A DNA stretch of 64,000 nucleotides from Cytobacillus oceanisediminis (GTDB taxonomy: Bacteria; Bacillota; Bacilli; Bacillales; Cytobacillaceae): NCBI RefSeq assembly GCF_022811925.1, contig NZ_CP065511.1:5209001-5273000 (forward strand), written 5' to 3'. A program made the translations under genes and the position numbers. The notes beneath the pieces are model-generated. The model saw nothing but the letters and a program-made list of their open reading frames with translations, was not told where the DNA came from and did not search any database. Positions 36,486 to 46,215 of the stretch are shown piece after piece; position 1 is the first letter of the stretch, and every line of letters starts with the position of its first letter.

Positions 36486-36535
36486 GACATGGGGACAGGT
36501 TAACTGTCCCCAAAGTACATTTGGGATATGGAACA
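36486..36535. repeat. GGGACA-type intergenic repeat
   Basis: GGGGACAG-GTTAA-CTGTCCCC forms a near-perfect dyad at 36492-36512, flanked by further GGGACA phrases (36481-36491) and ACACGTCCCC. Short phrases of this type recur between genes in Bacillaceae; its function is unknown. It directly precedes the TTTGCA array. Confidence 0.5.
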
Positions 36536-36559
36536 CGTCCCCTCGTCCCTTCCATGAAT

Positions 36560-36745
36560 GTGGACTTTGCAAATTGAGTGGGGAGGCTGCAACTAGCAAG
36601 GGTGGTTTTGCAAATAGCAGCCTACTTTCTGCTAATAGAAATGGGAATTTGCATATAGCAGCCTACTTTCTGCTAATAAAATATTCGGGAAACAGCCATT
36701 GTCTAACACTCGCATATAGAGTTAGAGAATCTGCAAATAGTCTCC
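36560..36745. repeat. 20-21 bp periodic array, CTGCAAATAG orientation
   Basis: Eight units related to CTGCAAATAG begin at 36567, 36587, 36608, 36629, 36649, 36670, 36710 and 36731. The spacings are 20, 21, 21, 20, 21, 40 and 21 bases. The last unit is an exact match and the others carry one to three changes. Two units lie in a 23-bp direct repeat (TAGCAGCCTACTTTCTGCTA). The motif is the reverse complement of the array at 38421-38800, so the two arrays point towards or away from each other around the NERD gene block. Confidence 0.75.
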
Positions 36746-36813
36746 CATGTAAAAAAGGTATATAGACATTTATATCGAAAATAACTAAGTAAACATAGAA
36801 AGGAGAGCTATAC

Positions 36814-37782
36814 TTGATTAGTAAAAGTCTGAAAGTCCCAGAATTGAATCTCCAGCTTGAAGCTTTGTTAAGAAGAATCCCCGAACATCATCCCGCACGT
36901 GAGAAAGTAATCTCAGAATATAAAAAGAGAAGCGCGGGATTTAAAGGAGAAGAAAGATTATTTTATTACTTAAGCTTTCTTGAACCTAAAAAGTATTGGA
37001 TTTTTCATGATTTGAGGTTATCAAACGGATCGCATTTTTTTCAAATCGATGCATTGCTGCTCACTGTAAATTTTGCACTCATATTGGAAGTTAAAAATTG
37101 GACAGGAACCTTGATTTTCAGCCCTCATTTCCAGCAGGTCATCCGCATCCAAAATGATAAAGAGGAAGGATTTCCGGACCCCCTTTCACAAGCGCGGCAT
37201 CAGACGAATCAGTTTAGAAACTGGCTTGGTCTTAATGGATTTCCTGATATTCCACTGGAATTTTTAGTTGTAATCAGCCATCCTTCTACCATTATTAAGG
37301 CAGAGACCGACCCGCTGCAAATATCTAAGAGAGTCTTACACTCTCATCACCTTTTATCCAAAATGAATGGCATTGAAAATAAGTTCCCTCAAGAAAAAAC
37401 TGACTCTAAGGAGATACGGAAGCTATGCCGGACTTTGTTAAAAAAACATAACCCTGCACAATCCGAGATTCTCGAGCACTTCAATGTTTCAGCTGAAGAA
37501 ATTCTCACTGGTGTTAGCTGTCCTAAATGCACTTCCCTTCCGATGATTTTCCATTGGGGGAAATGGCACTGCCCAATGTGTTTGTTTTCCTCTTCGTTAG
37601 CACATGAAGCTGCAGTCCAAGACTACTTCCGGCTTATTAAGCCGTCAATTACCAACTCGCAATTCCGCTCATTCACCCATATACCATCCCCCTATGCGGC
37701 TTCAAGATTGCTCTCCAGGATGAACCTTTCATTTAAAAGAAATAAAAGACACCGAATTTACGAAAAATCCCCTGAACAGTGA
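36814..37782 (+). CDS. NERD domain protein with C-terminal zinc ribbon
   Basis: A 322-residue protein with a nuclease-related domain (NERD) at about 40-170: GFKGEERL (Glu46/47), the FQIDALLL Asp79, and the catalytic-type ILEVKNW (Glu92, Lys94). These match the D-ExK pattern of restriction-endonuclease-like folds. The C-terminal part has CPKC and CPMC pairs (about 237-257), a zinc ribbon that could bind DNA. The TTG start at 36814 follows AAGGAGAG. NERD proteins are often DNA-processing or defence-linked, but the function is not established. It is the first gene between the two repeat arrays. Confidence 0.8.
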   Translation: MISKSLKVPELNLQLEALLRRIPEHHPAREKVISEYKKRSAGFKGEERLFYYLSFLEPKKYWIFHDLRLSNGSHFFQIDALLLTVNFALILEVKNWTGTLIFSPHFQQVIRIQNDKEEGFPDPLSQARHQTNQFRNWLGLNGFPDIPLEFLVVISHPSTIIKAETDPLQISKRVLHSHHLLSKMNGIENKFPQEKTDSKEIRKLCRTLLKKHNPAQSEILEHFNVSAEEILTGVSCPKCTSLPMIFHWGKWHCPMCLFSSSLAHEAAVQDYFRLIKPSITNSQFRSFTHIPSPYAASRLLSRMNLSFKRNKRHRIYEKSPEQ

Positions 37783-37842
37783 TTAATCTCACAAATTTTT
37801 CCAATAATTTAATTTATAATCAGGTTAAATTGAGGTGCTAAT

Positions 37843-38103
37843 ATGGAAAAGAACTGGTCTATTTCACTTGAGCATGGTAATTACGCTAGTGATTTGGAGC
37901 TTCTGATCAACGATGCGATTGCGGCAGTAAGCCAGACAGCTAAAGGATATTATGTCAATATAGTCACACCAGCTGAGTTAGGTAATCCCGATAACTATCT
38001 AACTGAAGCACTGCTCATATACTTCGGAAATAAAGTGGACCCTCAATTTATCGATCAATGCGGATGCGGGGGGTATGTTTTGAGGGTATGGAAAATCAAG
38101 TGA
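37843..38103 (+). CDS. Small protein of unknown function with C-terminal CGCGG motif
   Basis: An 86-residue cytoplasmic alpha/beta-type protein (SISLEHGNYASDLELLINDA, YYVNIVTPAELGNPDNYL, ending IDQCGCGGYVLRVWKIK). The two cysteines in CGCGG could bind a metal. ATG follows TTGAGGTG. It overlaps the next small gene and is not one of the families I recognise. It could be a regulator or a sporulation-associated small protein; the sequence gives no decision. Confidence 0.7.
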   Translation: MEKNWSISLEHGNYASDLELLINDAIAAVSQTAKGYYVNIVTPAELGNPDNYLTEALLIYFGNKVDPQFIDQCGCGGYVLRVWKIK

Positions 38104-38360
38104 GGGACCTGACGATTTTGTGTGATTATAAGAACAGGCATGTCATTTTGAATTATTATTATGAAGAGGAGCTTATTGATCGGGATGGAATCAGCTTTAA
38201 TATTTACGTTCACCAGGGGACAATTTACTTTATCAAAAACAGAAAACGGATCGTAACTATCAATTCGAAGAAATATCGTAATATATTGATAGGCGAGGAT
38301 TTTCAAAATTACTATATTATGCGGAGAGATAAGAATCGTCTTGATATCTATTTTCCTTAA
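38088..38360 (+). CDS. Small hypothetical protein, overlapping start
   Basis: About 90 residues from ATG 38088, overlapping the stop of the previous gene by 16 bases. The ORF is open from 38058, and the start is uncertain because GAGGGT lies very close to ATG 38088. It is a charged, aromatic-rich protein (NRHVILNYYYEEELIDRDGI, YIMRRDKNRLDIYF) with no recognised domain. A strong terminator follows 4 bp after the stop, so the pair forms the end of a transcription unit. Confidence 0.6.
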   Translation: MENQVRDLTILCDYKNRHVILNYYYEEELIDRDGISFNIYVHQGTIYFIKNRKRIVTINSKKYRNILIGEDFQNYYIMRRDKNRLDIYFP

Positions 38361-38363
38361 ACG

Positions 38364-38404
38364 GAGCTGCGAAAGCGCTGGATACGCTTTTGCAGCTTTT
38401 TTTA
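38364..38404 (+). terminator. Terminator of the NERD/small-gene block
   Basis: AGCTGCGAAAGCG pairs with CGCTTTTGCAGCT (stem bases 38365-38377 with 38385-38397), followed by a T7 run. It is the strongest intrinsic terminator on the plus strand of the window. Confidence 0.92.
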
Positions 38405-38417
38405 TTTGGGAGGAATA

Positions 38418-38805
38418 TATCTATTTGCAGGAAGCCTGAATCTATTTGCGAGTTCACAGTTCTTTTTGCAAAATCTAAGATTGTATTTGCAATTTGATAA
38501 TCCTAGACTGATCCCCGATCTATTGCTGCTCGCCTATTTGCAGGTAGCAGCTTGGTATTTGCACTTTTCCAGTTCTATTTGCAGAATTCATCCTGCTATT
38601 TGCAGCATACTCCGTTTTATTTGCAGAATCCCCGGTTCTATTTGCAAATCAATTAAGCGAGCCGTTTCCCGTTCTTATGCAGTTCATCTATTTACAGAAT
38701 CCAGCTAACTATTTGTAAATTACCTATTCTATTTGCAGAATTTCCAGCCCTATTTGCAGGGTTAAGCATCTATTTGTATGTTTCCGTGCTCTTTTTGCAG
38801 GGTTC
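38418..38805. repeat. 20-21 bp periodic array, CTATTTGCAG orientation
   Basis: Sixteen units related to CTATTTGCAG begin at 38421, 38442, 38462, 38483; 38534, 38555, 38575, 38596, 38617, 38638; and 38688, 38709, 38729, 38750, 38770, 38791. Within the three blocks every step is 20 or 21 bases; the breaks are 51 and 50 bases. The DNA between units is unrelated, so this is neither a simple tandem repeat nor a CRISPR. Spacing equals two turns of B-DNA. No coding frame is convincing. Confidence 0.8.
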
Positions 38806-38825
38806 ACATTCTGAACCCGCGGCCA

Positions 38826-38856
38826 CATAAAAACAGACCCGCCAAACCGGCGGGTC
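38826..38856 (-). terminator. Terminator of the chemoreceptor operon
   Basis: GACCCGCC / GGCGGGTC stem (38836-38843 with 38849-38856) followed on the minus strand by TGTTTTTATG, 8 bp past the MCP stop codon. Confidence 0.9.
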
Positions 38857-38863
38857 CTTCTAT

Positions 38864-40861
38864 TTAACTCACTTTAAACTTCTTAATAGAATCCAGCAGC
38901 TCCTCCGCCATCCCTGAAAGCGAAGCAGCAGATGCCGCAATTTCTTCCATGGACGCCAGCTGCTCTTCAGTAGCAGCGGATACGTCCTGGCTTTCGGCTG
39001 TGGTAACAGCGGCTATTTCTTCGATTGCGCTTACGAGTTCTACCACCTGGTCGGCACCTTCGGCCATGTCCTTGATGGATGAGGAAACTTCAGCGATCTG
39101 GCCTGAGACAGTGTCGGCAAATTGCTGGATGTGGCTGAAGGCATCTCCTGCATTGTTAACCAGGTCAATTCCTTTTTCCACTTCAGCTGTTCCTTTTTCC
39201 ATGGAAGTAATGGCTTTGCTAGTATCCATTTGGATGGTTGAGATCAGTTCGCGGATGCTTTCCGTCGATTTGGATGATTGTTCTGCCAGCTTGCGGACTT
39301 CATCGGCTACAACGGCGAAGCCCCTTCCGTGCTCGCCTGCCCTCGCTGCTTCAATGGCTGCGTTTAGTGCGAGCAAATTCGTCTGAGCGGCAATTTCGGA
39401 AATAACATTGACAATCTGGCCAATTTCCTCCGAGCGCTTCCCTAATGTATGAACAATGGAACCTAATTCTGAAACTGTTAAATTAATGTTTTTCATCTGG
39501 TTCGTGGAAAGGTCGATTGCTTCATTTCCTTTTATAACCACTTCATTTGTCTCATTGGCGGTTTGGGCCACAACGTTTGTATTCAGCATGATCTGCTGAA
39601 TGCGTCCGGACATCTCTTTTACAACAGAAGTGCTTTCTTTCACTTTTTCCGTCTGCTGCTCAGTAGCTGATGCTACTTCCTGGATGGAGTTGGCCACCTG
39701 CTCTGTTGCCATGTTATTCTGCTCGGAGCTTGCCGTCAGCTGCTCGGATGATGAAGCAAGATGAACCGCTTTTTCACTTACCTGGTTGATTAATTGCTGA
39801 AGCGAGGCGACCATCTTATTGAAGCTGATACCCAGTTTGCTGATTTCATCGTTATTTTTAACCTCAAACTTCTGGGTCAGATCTCCCTCGCTGACTTTAT
39901 CTGTTGCTGCAATCAGCTGATTGAGCGGGCGTGTAATCGAACGGACAATAAAATATGAAATAAGTGCACCTATAAGTACAAAAATGGCTATGAATATAAT
40001 CGTCGACATTAAGATAGGCTGTACGGCTGATGTTACTTCTTCCAGATTCATTGTGCCAAGCACCTTCATGCCTGTCAGTCCATTGGTGGTAAAGTGCATT
40101 TCTTTCTTTTCGCCATCAAGTGTATATTGGACTTGTCCTTTTTCCTTTTCCAGGACTTCCGGCAGCCAGCTTCCCTCTGCCTGTGTGCCCGGCTTCTCCT
40201 GCGGGTGCACTAAAAAGCTGCCCTCTGCACTTAAAATAGCAGGATATCCTTCTTTCCCAATCTTAATGTTATTGGATAGCTCACTTAGAGCAGAGAGACT
40301 TAAGTCAATCCCGATAACACCAGAGCTGTCGCCAAGCTTTTGGGCTACAGTGATGAGGATATTTCCGCTTACAGCATCAACATAAGGCTCTGTGATGAAG
40401 GCTTTCCCCTTTGCCTCCATAGCACCCTGATACCAGGGGCGTGTGGTGGCATCAAAGTCAGCTGGCAAATCTGCACGAGGATAGATGACTAAATCGCCAT
40501 TTTCAGAGCCTGCATAAATTGCGACTGCCTCCGGATTCAGCTCTTTATATTGGCTAAAGGCTTTATTCGTCTCCTCTAATTCTTCTGCAGTATAAAAATC
40601 CTTTTTTATCCGCTTTGAAAAATGATTCGCATCTTCCATTTTTGTTTTTATAAAGTCCATGATAAATTGGTCAAGGATCTTAACATTGTCATCCGCACTC
40701 ATTTCAATTTGGCTTGTTATTTCATCTTGCGCTTTTTGATAGGAAATGTATCCAATAGAAATGGAAGGAATTAATAGAATAATAATAAATGAGAGCAATA
40801 ATTTCTTTCTAATCGTAAATGAAAACAGCGACCCTTTTTCTTTCTGTTTTTTCTTTTTCAT
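38864..40861 (-). CDS. Methyl-accepting chemotaxis protein with dCache sensor
   Basis: A 665-residue membrane chemoreceptor. In order: a transmembrane helix (about 18-38), an extracellular double-Cache domain (about 40-280) with [20 protein letters not shown], and a second membrane helix (about 285-308). A HAMP domain (about 308-362, [20 protein letters not shown]) leads to the signalling domain, whose tip is [20 protein letters not shown]. dCache receptors of this type usually bind amino acids or carboxylates. The ligand is unknown. GGGGTC precedes the ATG, 20 bp after the upstream soluble MCP-like gene. Confidence 0.92.
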   Translation of the reverse strand: MKKKKQKEKGSLFSFTIRKKLLLSFIIILLIPSISIGYISYQKAQDEITSQIEMSADDNVKILDQFIMDFIKTKMEDANHFSKRIKKDFYTAEELEETNKAFSQYKELNPEAVAIYAGSENGDLVIYPRADLPADFDATTRPWYQGAMEAKGKAFITEPYVDAVSGNILITVAQKLGDSSGVIGIDLSLSALSELSNNIKIGKEGYPAILSAEGSFLVHPQEKPGTQAEGSWLPEVLEKEKGQVQYTLDGEKKEMHFTTNGLTGMKVLGTMNLEEVTSAVQPILMSTIIFIAIFVLIGALISYFIVRSITRPLNQLIAATDKVSEGDLTQKFEVKNNDEISKLGISFNKMVASLQQLINQVSEKAVHLASSSEQLTASSEQNNMATEQVANSIQEVASATEQQTEKVKESTSVVKEMSGRIQQIMLNTNVVAQTANETNEVVIKGNEAIDLSTNQMKNINLTVSELGSIVHTLGKRSEEIGQIVNVISEIAAQTNLLALNAAIEAARAGEHGRGFAVVADEVRKLAEQSSKSTESIRELISTIQMDTSKAITSMEKGTAEVEKGIDLVNNAGDAFSHIQQFADTVSGQIAEVSSSIKDMAEGADQVVELVSAIEEIAAVTTAESQDVSAATEEQLASMEEIAASAASLSGMAEELLDSIKKFKVS

Positions 40862-40881
40862 AATTGACCCCTTTTGAAAAC

Positions 40882-41838
40882 TTAGTAATTTACCGCCTTA
40901 ACCTGCGAGATGGCACCTTCGAGCTTCTCGTCAACAACCCTTGCATCGTCAATATGCCTCTGGATAAGTTCTTTTACTTGATCAAAAACATACTTCGTTT
41001 CTGAAATCTCATCCGCCACCTCCTGGGAATACCCCTTCTGAATATTTATCATTTCAATCACTTCACTGACTTCTGATTCCACCGTATGGATGATGTTTGT
41101 GATTGAGTCAATTTTGCTGGTAGTTTGCCCGCTGAGGGACATGCCATCTTTAATTAATTCGGTGCTTGCGACTGTTGAGTTCAGTGTTGCTTCAATATCG
41201 TCCTGAATATTTTTCGTCAGGGAACTGATATTAGCCGTGCTCGTCGCTGTACTTTCGGCCAGCTTCCGGACCTCATCCGCTACCACTGCAAATCCTTTTC
41301 CCTGCTCGCCTGCGCGCGCCGCTTCGATGGATGCATTTAGTGCCAGGAGATTTGTTTGATCCGCGATATCTTTAATGACCTGAACAATCATCTCGATTTC
41401 TTTTGACCTTTTGCTCAGCGCCTCCATCTTTTGTGAATTCACTTCTAATTGCTCTCCCAGCTGCTTAATCAGCTGTTCAGACTTGCTGACGGATCCGCGG
41501 CCTTCCTCCGAGATTTTTACCATCTCTTTTGCAGACTGGATCAGATTTCCCCCTTTATCCGATAAAGTGAGGCTGTTTGTAAAAGTAGCTTCACTATGTC
41601 TTTTTACGTTTTCAAAACCGTCTTTAATTTTCAGAACCAGGTCTCCCAGCATGTAATGCTGTCCATTGACCATTTCATGCTGGCTCACCGTATTCGTCAA
41701 ATCTTCATTAAAAGAATGGATCAGTGTCTGATAATATTTTTCCCTGCGCTGAAATTCTTCTTCAGCAGCCTGAATTTTTGATTCCAGTTCCCGCTTTTCT
41801 TCCTCCAGCTGCTTCAACTTTCCTTTTCCAAACATCAT
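40882..41838 (-). CDS. Soluble methyl-accepting chemotaxis signalling protein
   Basis: About 318 residues without membrane helix or HAMP. An N-terminal coiled coil ([20 protein letters not shown]) is followed by a short conserved region and a full MCP tip ([20 protein letters not shown]). The ATG at 41838 is preferred because GGGGAGAT lies upstream at good spacing; ATG 41850 has no room for a site. Similar cytoplasmic transducers (B. subtilis YfmS-like) tune CheA activity. It is co-directional with the dCache receptor and probably co-transcribed, so the two may sense related signals. Confidence 0.82.
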   Translation of the reverse strand: MMFGKGKLKQLEEEKRELESKIQAAEEEFQRREKYYQTLIHSFNEDLTNTVSQHEMVNGQHYMLGDLVLKIKDGFENVKRHSEATFTNSLTLSDKGGNLIQSAKEMVKISEEGRGSVSKSEQLIKQLGEQLEVNSQKMEALSKRSKEIEMIVQVIKDIADQTNLLALNASIEAARAGEQGKGFAVVADEVRKLAESTATSTANISSLTKNIQDDIEATLNSTVASTELIKDGMSLSGQTTSKIDSITNIIHTVESEVSEVIEMINIQKGYSQEVADEISETKYVFDQVKELIQRHIDDARVVDEKLEGAISQVKAVNY

Positions 41839-41943
41839 TGATCTCCCCATCTCCTATATACTCCTTTATTATATCGACAGAAAACGTGAAATTTTGTGAC
41901 CTTTTGCACTCTTTTTTTAAAATATATAGGACTATGTAATTAA

Positions 41944-41986
41944 CAAAAAAGAGGCACCCTGCATTTCATTGCAGGTGCCTCTTTTC
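41944..41986 (-). terminator. Terminator of the 3-hydroxy-acid operon
   Basis: GAGGCACCTGCA / TGCAGGGTGCCTC stem followed by TTTTTTG on the minus strand, 8 bp past the mmsA-like stop. It carries a T run on the other strand too. Confidence 0.9.
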
Positions 41987-41993
41987 TCTTTTT

Positions 41994-43451
41994 TTACCAG
42001 CGGGCCGTCAGCATCTTCCTTCTTGTATAGAATTCCACTCCATCTGTTCCGTTTGCGTGAAGGTCTCCGTAGAACGAATTTTTCCAGCCGGAGAATGGGA
42101 AGAAGGCCATTGGCGCCGGTACGCCGATGTTAACGCCGAGCATGCCGACCTCGATGTTTTCTCTGAAGTAGCGGACGCTGCTTCCGCTGTCAGTGAATAG
42201 GCATGCGCCATTTCCGAAGTCTGATTTGTTCGTAAGCTCGATCGCTTCTTCAAGGCTCTTTACACGCACAATTGATAGGACTGGAGCAAAGATTTCTTCT
42301 TTCCAGATCTTCATTGATGGATCCACATGATCAAAGATCGTCGGTCCGATGAAGTAGCCGTTTTCGTGGTATGCTTCATCTTTGCGGCCATCACGGACAA
42401 GGGTTGCTCCTTCTTTTTCGCCAATTTCAATATAGCCGCTTGTACGCTCCTTGTTTTCCTGGCGGATGACTGGCCCTAAGAAAACTTCTTCATCCAGGCC
42501 ATTTCCGATTGTCAGCTGGCCCGCCTGCTCATTCAATTTCGCTACCAGCTCGTCGGCAATGGAATCCACGGCTACTACCACAGAGCAGGCCATGCACCTT
42601 TCACCTGCTGAACCGTAAGCAGCAGCAATAATTTCCTTAACCGCGCCATCAAGGTCTGCATCAGGCAACACGATGGAGTGGTTCTTAGCACCAGCAAGCG
42701 CCTGAACACGTTTGCCGTTTGCGGTTGCAGATTTATAGATATACTCGGCAACAGGCTGGGAGCCAACGAATGAAATCGCCGGTACATCCTTATGGTCGAT
42801 TAAGCTGTTTACCACGTCATGCGCACCATGAACGATATTGAATACACCAGCCGGAAGGCCGGCTTCAGTGAACAGCTCTGCCAGGCGGTTAGCAAGGATT
42901 GGCGTTCTCTCAGATGGCTTTAACACAAATGTATTACCGCACGCAATCGCAAGCGGGAACATCCAGCACGGAACCATCATCGGGAAGTTGAAAGGCGTGA
43001 TGCCGCCGATGACGCCAACCGGGTAGCGGTACATGCCCGATTCGATATTCGTCGCAATGTCCGGAAGCTGCTTGCCCATCATAAGAGATGGCGCGCCTGC
43101 AGCAAATTCCACACATTCAATTCCGCGCTGAACCTCACCGTATGCTTCTTTATAGTTTTTGCCGTTTTCCTGTGTAATCAATTTCGCAAGCTCATCCCAG
43201 TTATCTACTAATAATTGCTGATATTTAAATAGAATTCTCGCTCTCTTTGGCACCGGAGTTTTGCTCCAGGTTTTAAACGCTTCTTTCGCAGCCTGAACAG
43301 CTTTATCGACATCTTCACGTGTGGAAATCGGTGTGCGCGCAAGCTCCTCGCCCGTTGCAGGGTTTGGCACCACTTCGAATTTATCCGTGTTTGCATCTAC
43401 CCATTCGCCGTTGATAAAGTTCTTTAATACCTTTGTTGTTGTCGCTGTCAT
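41994..43451 (-). CDS. mmsA: CoA-acylating methylmalonate/malonate semialdehyde dehydrogenase
   Basis: NAD- and CoA-dependent aldehyde dehydrogenase of 485 residues, of the MmsA/IolA family. It converts malonate semialdehyde to acetyl-CoA, or methylmalonate semialdehyde to propionyl-CoA, with CO2 release. The catalytic Cys is in [14 protein letters not shown], a motif diagnostic for the acylating subgroup. [19 protein letters not shown] and [20 protein letters not shown] are also family-typical. AAGGAG precedes the ATG. No inositol genes are nearby, so it serves the hydroxy-acid operon instead of IolA's pathway. Confidence 0.9.
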   Translation of the reverse strand: MTATTTKVLKNFINGEWVDANTDKFEVVPNPATGEELARTPISTREDVDKAVQAAKEAFKTWSKTPVPKRARILFKYQQLLVDNWDELAKLITQENGKNYKEAYGEVQRGIECVEFAAGAPSLMMGKQLPDIATNIESGMYRYPVGVIGGITPFNFPMMVPCWMFPLAIACGNTFVLKPSERTPILANRLAELFTEAGLPAGVFNIVHGAHDVVNSLIDHKDVPAISFVGSQPVAEYIYKSATANGKRVQALAGAKNHSIVLPDADLDGAVKEIIAAAYGSAGERCMACSVVVAVDSIADELVAKLNEQAGQLTIGNGLDEEVFLGPVIRQENKERTSGYIEIGEKEGATLVRDGRKDEAYHENGYFIGPTIFDHVDPSMKIWKEEIFAPVLSIVRVKSLEEAIELTNKSDFGNGACLFTDSGSSVRYFRENIEVGMLGVNIGVPAPMAFFPFSGWKNSFYGDLHANGTDGVEFYTRRKMLTARW

Positions 43452-43499
43452 AAGTAAAAACTCCTTTCAAAATTAGAAATCTATCAGTCACCCAGACTT

Positions 43500-44852
43500 T
43501 TAAAAAATCGAATATAAGATCACTGCCAGGAATAATACAGCCGTTGGCATCGCAACACTCAAGATGAAAATTGGCCAGTAGGCGCGTTTATGGGTTTCCC
43601 CGCATATCGCCCGGATCGTCGTTACGACATAGCCATTATGCGGAAGTGAATCCAGGCCGCCCGAAGCCAGTGCTGAAATCCTGTGCATCGCGCCAGGATC
43701 CAGGCCTTGGGCCATATACATAGGCGCCAGAATCGGAAGGGCAATCCCCAAACCGCCTGAAGCCGAACCTGTAATCCCGCAAATCAGCGTAACGGCTATC
43801 GCCAGTCCCATTAAGGGAGGTCCCGGAATATTGACCAGAGCATCAACGAATGTATCAAAGGCAGCAACCTGGGCGGCAACACTTCCAAAGCCCACAACCG
43901 CACACGTATTAGCCGCGGCGACTAAAGCATCTTGGGCACCCTTTGCCAAAGCCTCCCAAAATCCAACCAGGTATTTAATCATCAATACACATGCCAAAAT
44001 GATTCCGCTCGTCAGGGAAATTAAAGCGGCAGCCGTTGACGAAGTAAAGTTGGCGGCTGTGTTCAAAATCGCAATAACAGAAGCCAGCGGCAATATCGCC
44101 ATCAATACATGCGGGAAGTCCTTCCCTGAAGGAGCAGCATCAGGCCTTTGCATGGACAGCTCCGCTTCCAGAGCAGCCGCCGACTCATTTGCAGCACCGG
44201 CCGGCTGATTCGGCAAAGAAAATACCTCTCCATTTTGAACCGCTTTTTTCACCATTCGGCTTAGTAAAATACCGCCTGTTATCATTATGATTAATGCCAT
44301 TAACACTCCAATGATTCCGCCCGCAGTCGGCTTCGTTCCGAAAAACTCAGTTGGAATCAGGTTTTGGATTTCCGGCGAGCCCGGTGCTGTCATCGTAAAC
44401 GAAATCGAACCGAACACCAATGCGGCCGGGATAAAACGATGCGGCAGATTGGCCACTTTAAATAAGGAAACAGCAATTGGGTACACCGCGAAGCCTACGA
44501 CAAACAAGCTGACGCCGCCATATGTCATAATTGCTGCTGCGGCCACGACAGCAAATACAGCTCTGGATGGGCCCAGTGTATCCTTAACCCAATTCGCAAT
44601 ACTGTCAGCCGCCTTGGTTACCTGCATAATTTTCCCGAAAACTGCCCCAAGCAGGAAGATTAGGAACCAGGAGTAAAAATAATTTGTAAAGCCTGTCATA
44701 TAATGCTCTGTCAGGGCAGCCTCAAGATTAAGTCCTCCTGTAAGAGCAACCACAACTGCGCTGATGATGGCGGCAATAATTATATTTACGCCTTTCATTG
44801 TTAAATACATTAATAGAATCAGTGAAGCGATTAACCCCAGCATTCCAATCAT
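43500..44852 (-). CDS. GntP family permease
   Basis: A 450-residue secondary transporter with about 12-14 hydrophobic segments, of the gluconate/GntP (H+ symporter) family. Characteristic stretches are TYGGVSLFVVGFAVYPIA, SISFTMTAPGSPEIQN and the C-terminal GGLDSLPHNGYVVTTI. It probably imports the hydroxy acid oxidised by the adjacent dehydrogenase; GntP members transport sugar acids, 3-hydroxybutyrate and glycerate. It lies 15 bp after the alcohol dehydrogenase gene. ATG follows AGGGGGAC. Confidence 0.88.
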   Translation of the reverse strand: MIGMLGLIASLILLMYLTMKGVNIIIAAIISAVVVALTGGLNLEAALTEHYMTGFTNYFYSWFLIFLLGAVFGKIMQVTKAADSIANWVKDTLGPSRAVFAVVAAAAIMTYGGVSLFVVGFAVYPIAVSLFKVANLPHRFIPAALVFGSISFTMTAPGSPEIQNLIPTEFFGTKPTAGGIIGVLMALIIMITGGILLSRMVKKAVQNGEVFSLPNQPAGAANESAAALEAELSMQRPDAAPSGKDFPHVLMAILPLASVIAILNTAANFTSSTAAALISLTSGIILACVLMIKYLVGFWEALAKGAQDALVAAANTCAVVGFGSVAAQVAAFDTFVDALVNIPGPPLMGLAIAVTLICGITGSASGGLGIALPILAPMYMAQGLDPGAMHRISALASGGLDSLPHNGYVVTTIRAICGETHKRAYWPIFILSVAMPTAVLFLAVILYSIF

Positions 44853-44867
44853 CTGAATGTCCCCCTG

Positions 44868-46064
44868 TTACACTTTCTCTGTTTCAGAGGAAAACTGATA
44901 TTCATAGCAAACATGGTATAACTCTTCCAGCTCGCTCTGAGTCGGCACTCTTGGATTGTTGCCAGGGCTGCCGCTGTCTATCGCATCTGTTGCCATTTTT
45001 TCTACAGCTGCCTTAAAAGCTTCTTCATCAATTCCCCATCCTCTTAAGTTAGGAATATTTAATTTCAAGCACAAATTCTTAACGGATTGAACAGCGATTT
45101 CAGCTGCTTCTTCTTTGGTAAGGCTTTCATTATCAGGCTGAAAAATTCGCCCGATATCTGCTAAGCGATCCACACATGCTTCCTGGCTGAATTCCAATAC
45201 GGCCGGCAAAAGCATGGCATTCGAGATTCCATGCGGCACATGGAATAAAGCTCCAATGGGACGGCTCATTCCATGTACAAGGCATACGGATGCGTTTGAG
45301 AACGCCATTCCAGCTTGGAGAGAACCAAGGCTCATCGCCTCACGGGCATCGATATTTTGCCCCTCATTGTAAGCGGTTAAAATGTTTCCCACAATCAATT
45401 TCATTGCCGATATGGCCATCGTATCGGTCATCGGATGTGCTTTTTTGGACAGATACGCTTCAATGGCGTGGCTTAGTGCATCCACCCCTGTTGCGGATGT
45501 AACATTCTTCGGTGAAGATATCGTGAGTAAAGGATCCACAATCGCTGCACTTGGCATGAAGGCAGGCTGCTTGATCATCATTTTTACATCATTGGATGAG
45601 TTCGTGATGACTGTTACATCTGTTGCCTCAGAGCCTGTCCCAGCTGTCGTCGGAATGGCAATGTGAGGTACTGGTGCATTCTGGGCCAGTTTCTTTCCCC
45701 CCATATAATCGCCGATATAGCCGCCATTCGTAGCCAGAACGGCGATTGCTTTCGCCGTATCAATACAGCTGCCGCCCCCTACTGAGATGACGAGGTCACA
45801 TTGTTCTTCTTGAAAAAGCGCCAATGCTTCTGCCACATACTCATCAGTTGGTTCAGATGCTACCCCAAGGTATACCTCGCTTTTTACTCCGGCTTCCTGA
45901 AGAAAGGTTCTGCATTCGCTTACATAACCAAGCTGATCCATTATTTTGTCACTGATTATTAATGCTTTTTTCCCTCTAAGCGCCGCTTCAGCCCCAACTT
46001 TTTCGGAAGATCCCCTTCCATAAAAGATTGCTTCCGGCACCCGGAAAACTGCTGGTTTCTCCAT
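44868..46064 (-). CDS. Iron-containing alcohol dehydrogenase
   Basis: Group III (Fe-dependent) alcohol dehydrogenase, 398 residues. The NAD-binding GGGSCIDTAKA lies in the N-terminal half. Metal ligands are expected in SHAIEAYL and in the histidines of HGMSRPIGALFHVPHG. The start at 46064 is chosen for AAAAGGGGTGG upstream and the family start MEKPAVFRVPEAIFYG; the ORF reaches 46130. In this operon it would oxidise a 3-hydroxy acid (3-hydroxypropionate or 3-hydroxyisobutyrate) to the semialdehyde used by MmsA. This is an inference, since such enzymes have varied substrates. Confidence 0.85.
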   Translation of the reverse strand: MEKPAVFRVPEAIFYGRGSSEKVGAEAALRGKKALIISDKIMDQLGYVSECRTFLQEAGVKSEVYLGVASEPTDEYVAEALALFQEEQCDLVISVGGGSCIDTAKAIAVLATNGGYIGDYMGGKKLAQNAPVPHIAIPTTAGTGSEATDVTVITNSSNDVKMMIKQPAFMPSAAIVDPLLTISSPKNVTSATGVDALSHAIEAYLSKKAHPMTDTMAISAMKLIVGNILTAYNEGQNIDAREAMSLGSLQAGMAFSNASVCLVHGMSRPIGALFHVPHGISNAMLLPAVLEFSQEACVDRLADIGRIFQPDNESLTKEEAAEIAVQSVKNLCLKLNIPNLRGWGIDEEAFKAAVEKMATDAIDSGSPGNNPRVPTQSELEELYHVCYEYQFSSETEKV

Positions 46065-46102
46065 TGAACATTCCACCCCTTTTGTTCTATTACTTCTAAA
46101 CT

Positions 46103-46119
46103 TGCAAGGAGCGTGCCAA
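46103..46119 (-). promoter_or_regulatory. Sigma-54 promoter of the alcohol dehydrogenase operon
   Basis: TTGGCACGCTCCTTGCA on the minus strand is a full match to the -24/-12 consensus, with GG (46117-46116) and GC (46105-46104) 10 bases apart. The expected start site is near 46092, leaving about 28 bases before the ATG. Confidence 0.93.
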
Positions 46120-46159
46120 CTATGAAACACAGTAAAATCAGTGTTTTACTTCTGCAAAA

Positions 46160-46209
46160 GTGTAGTCACTACACTACAGATGTAGATTTTTTGTAGCGAA
46201 ATCACTACA
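46160..46209. promoter_or_regulatory. Upstream activating sequence with TGTAG dyads
   Basis: GTGTAGTCACTACAC (46160-46174) is a dyad centred on one base. A second pair, TGTAG...CTACA (46192-46196 with 46205-46209), and CTACA-GA-TGTAG between them repeat the same half-site. All lie 45-95 bp above the -24 element, as expected for binding by the activator encoded immediately upstream. Confidence 0.75.
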
Positions 46210-46215
46210 CTTCAT

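Noticed and set aside
36492..36512. GGGGACAG dyad as a specific operator
   Set aside because: It is embedded in recurring GGGACA phrases between terminator and array, with no nearby start. It looks like a general intergenic repeat.
38418..38805. CRISPR array at 38.4-38.8 kb
   Set aside because: The repeated part is only about 10 bases, the units are degenerate, and the spacing is 20-21 bp. Real CRISPR repeats are about 24-40 bp and nearly identical, and no cas genes are present.
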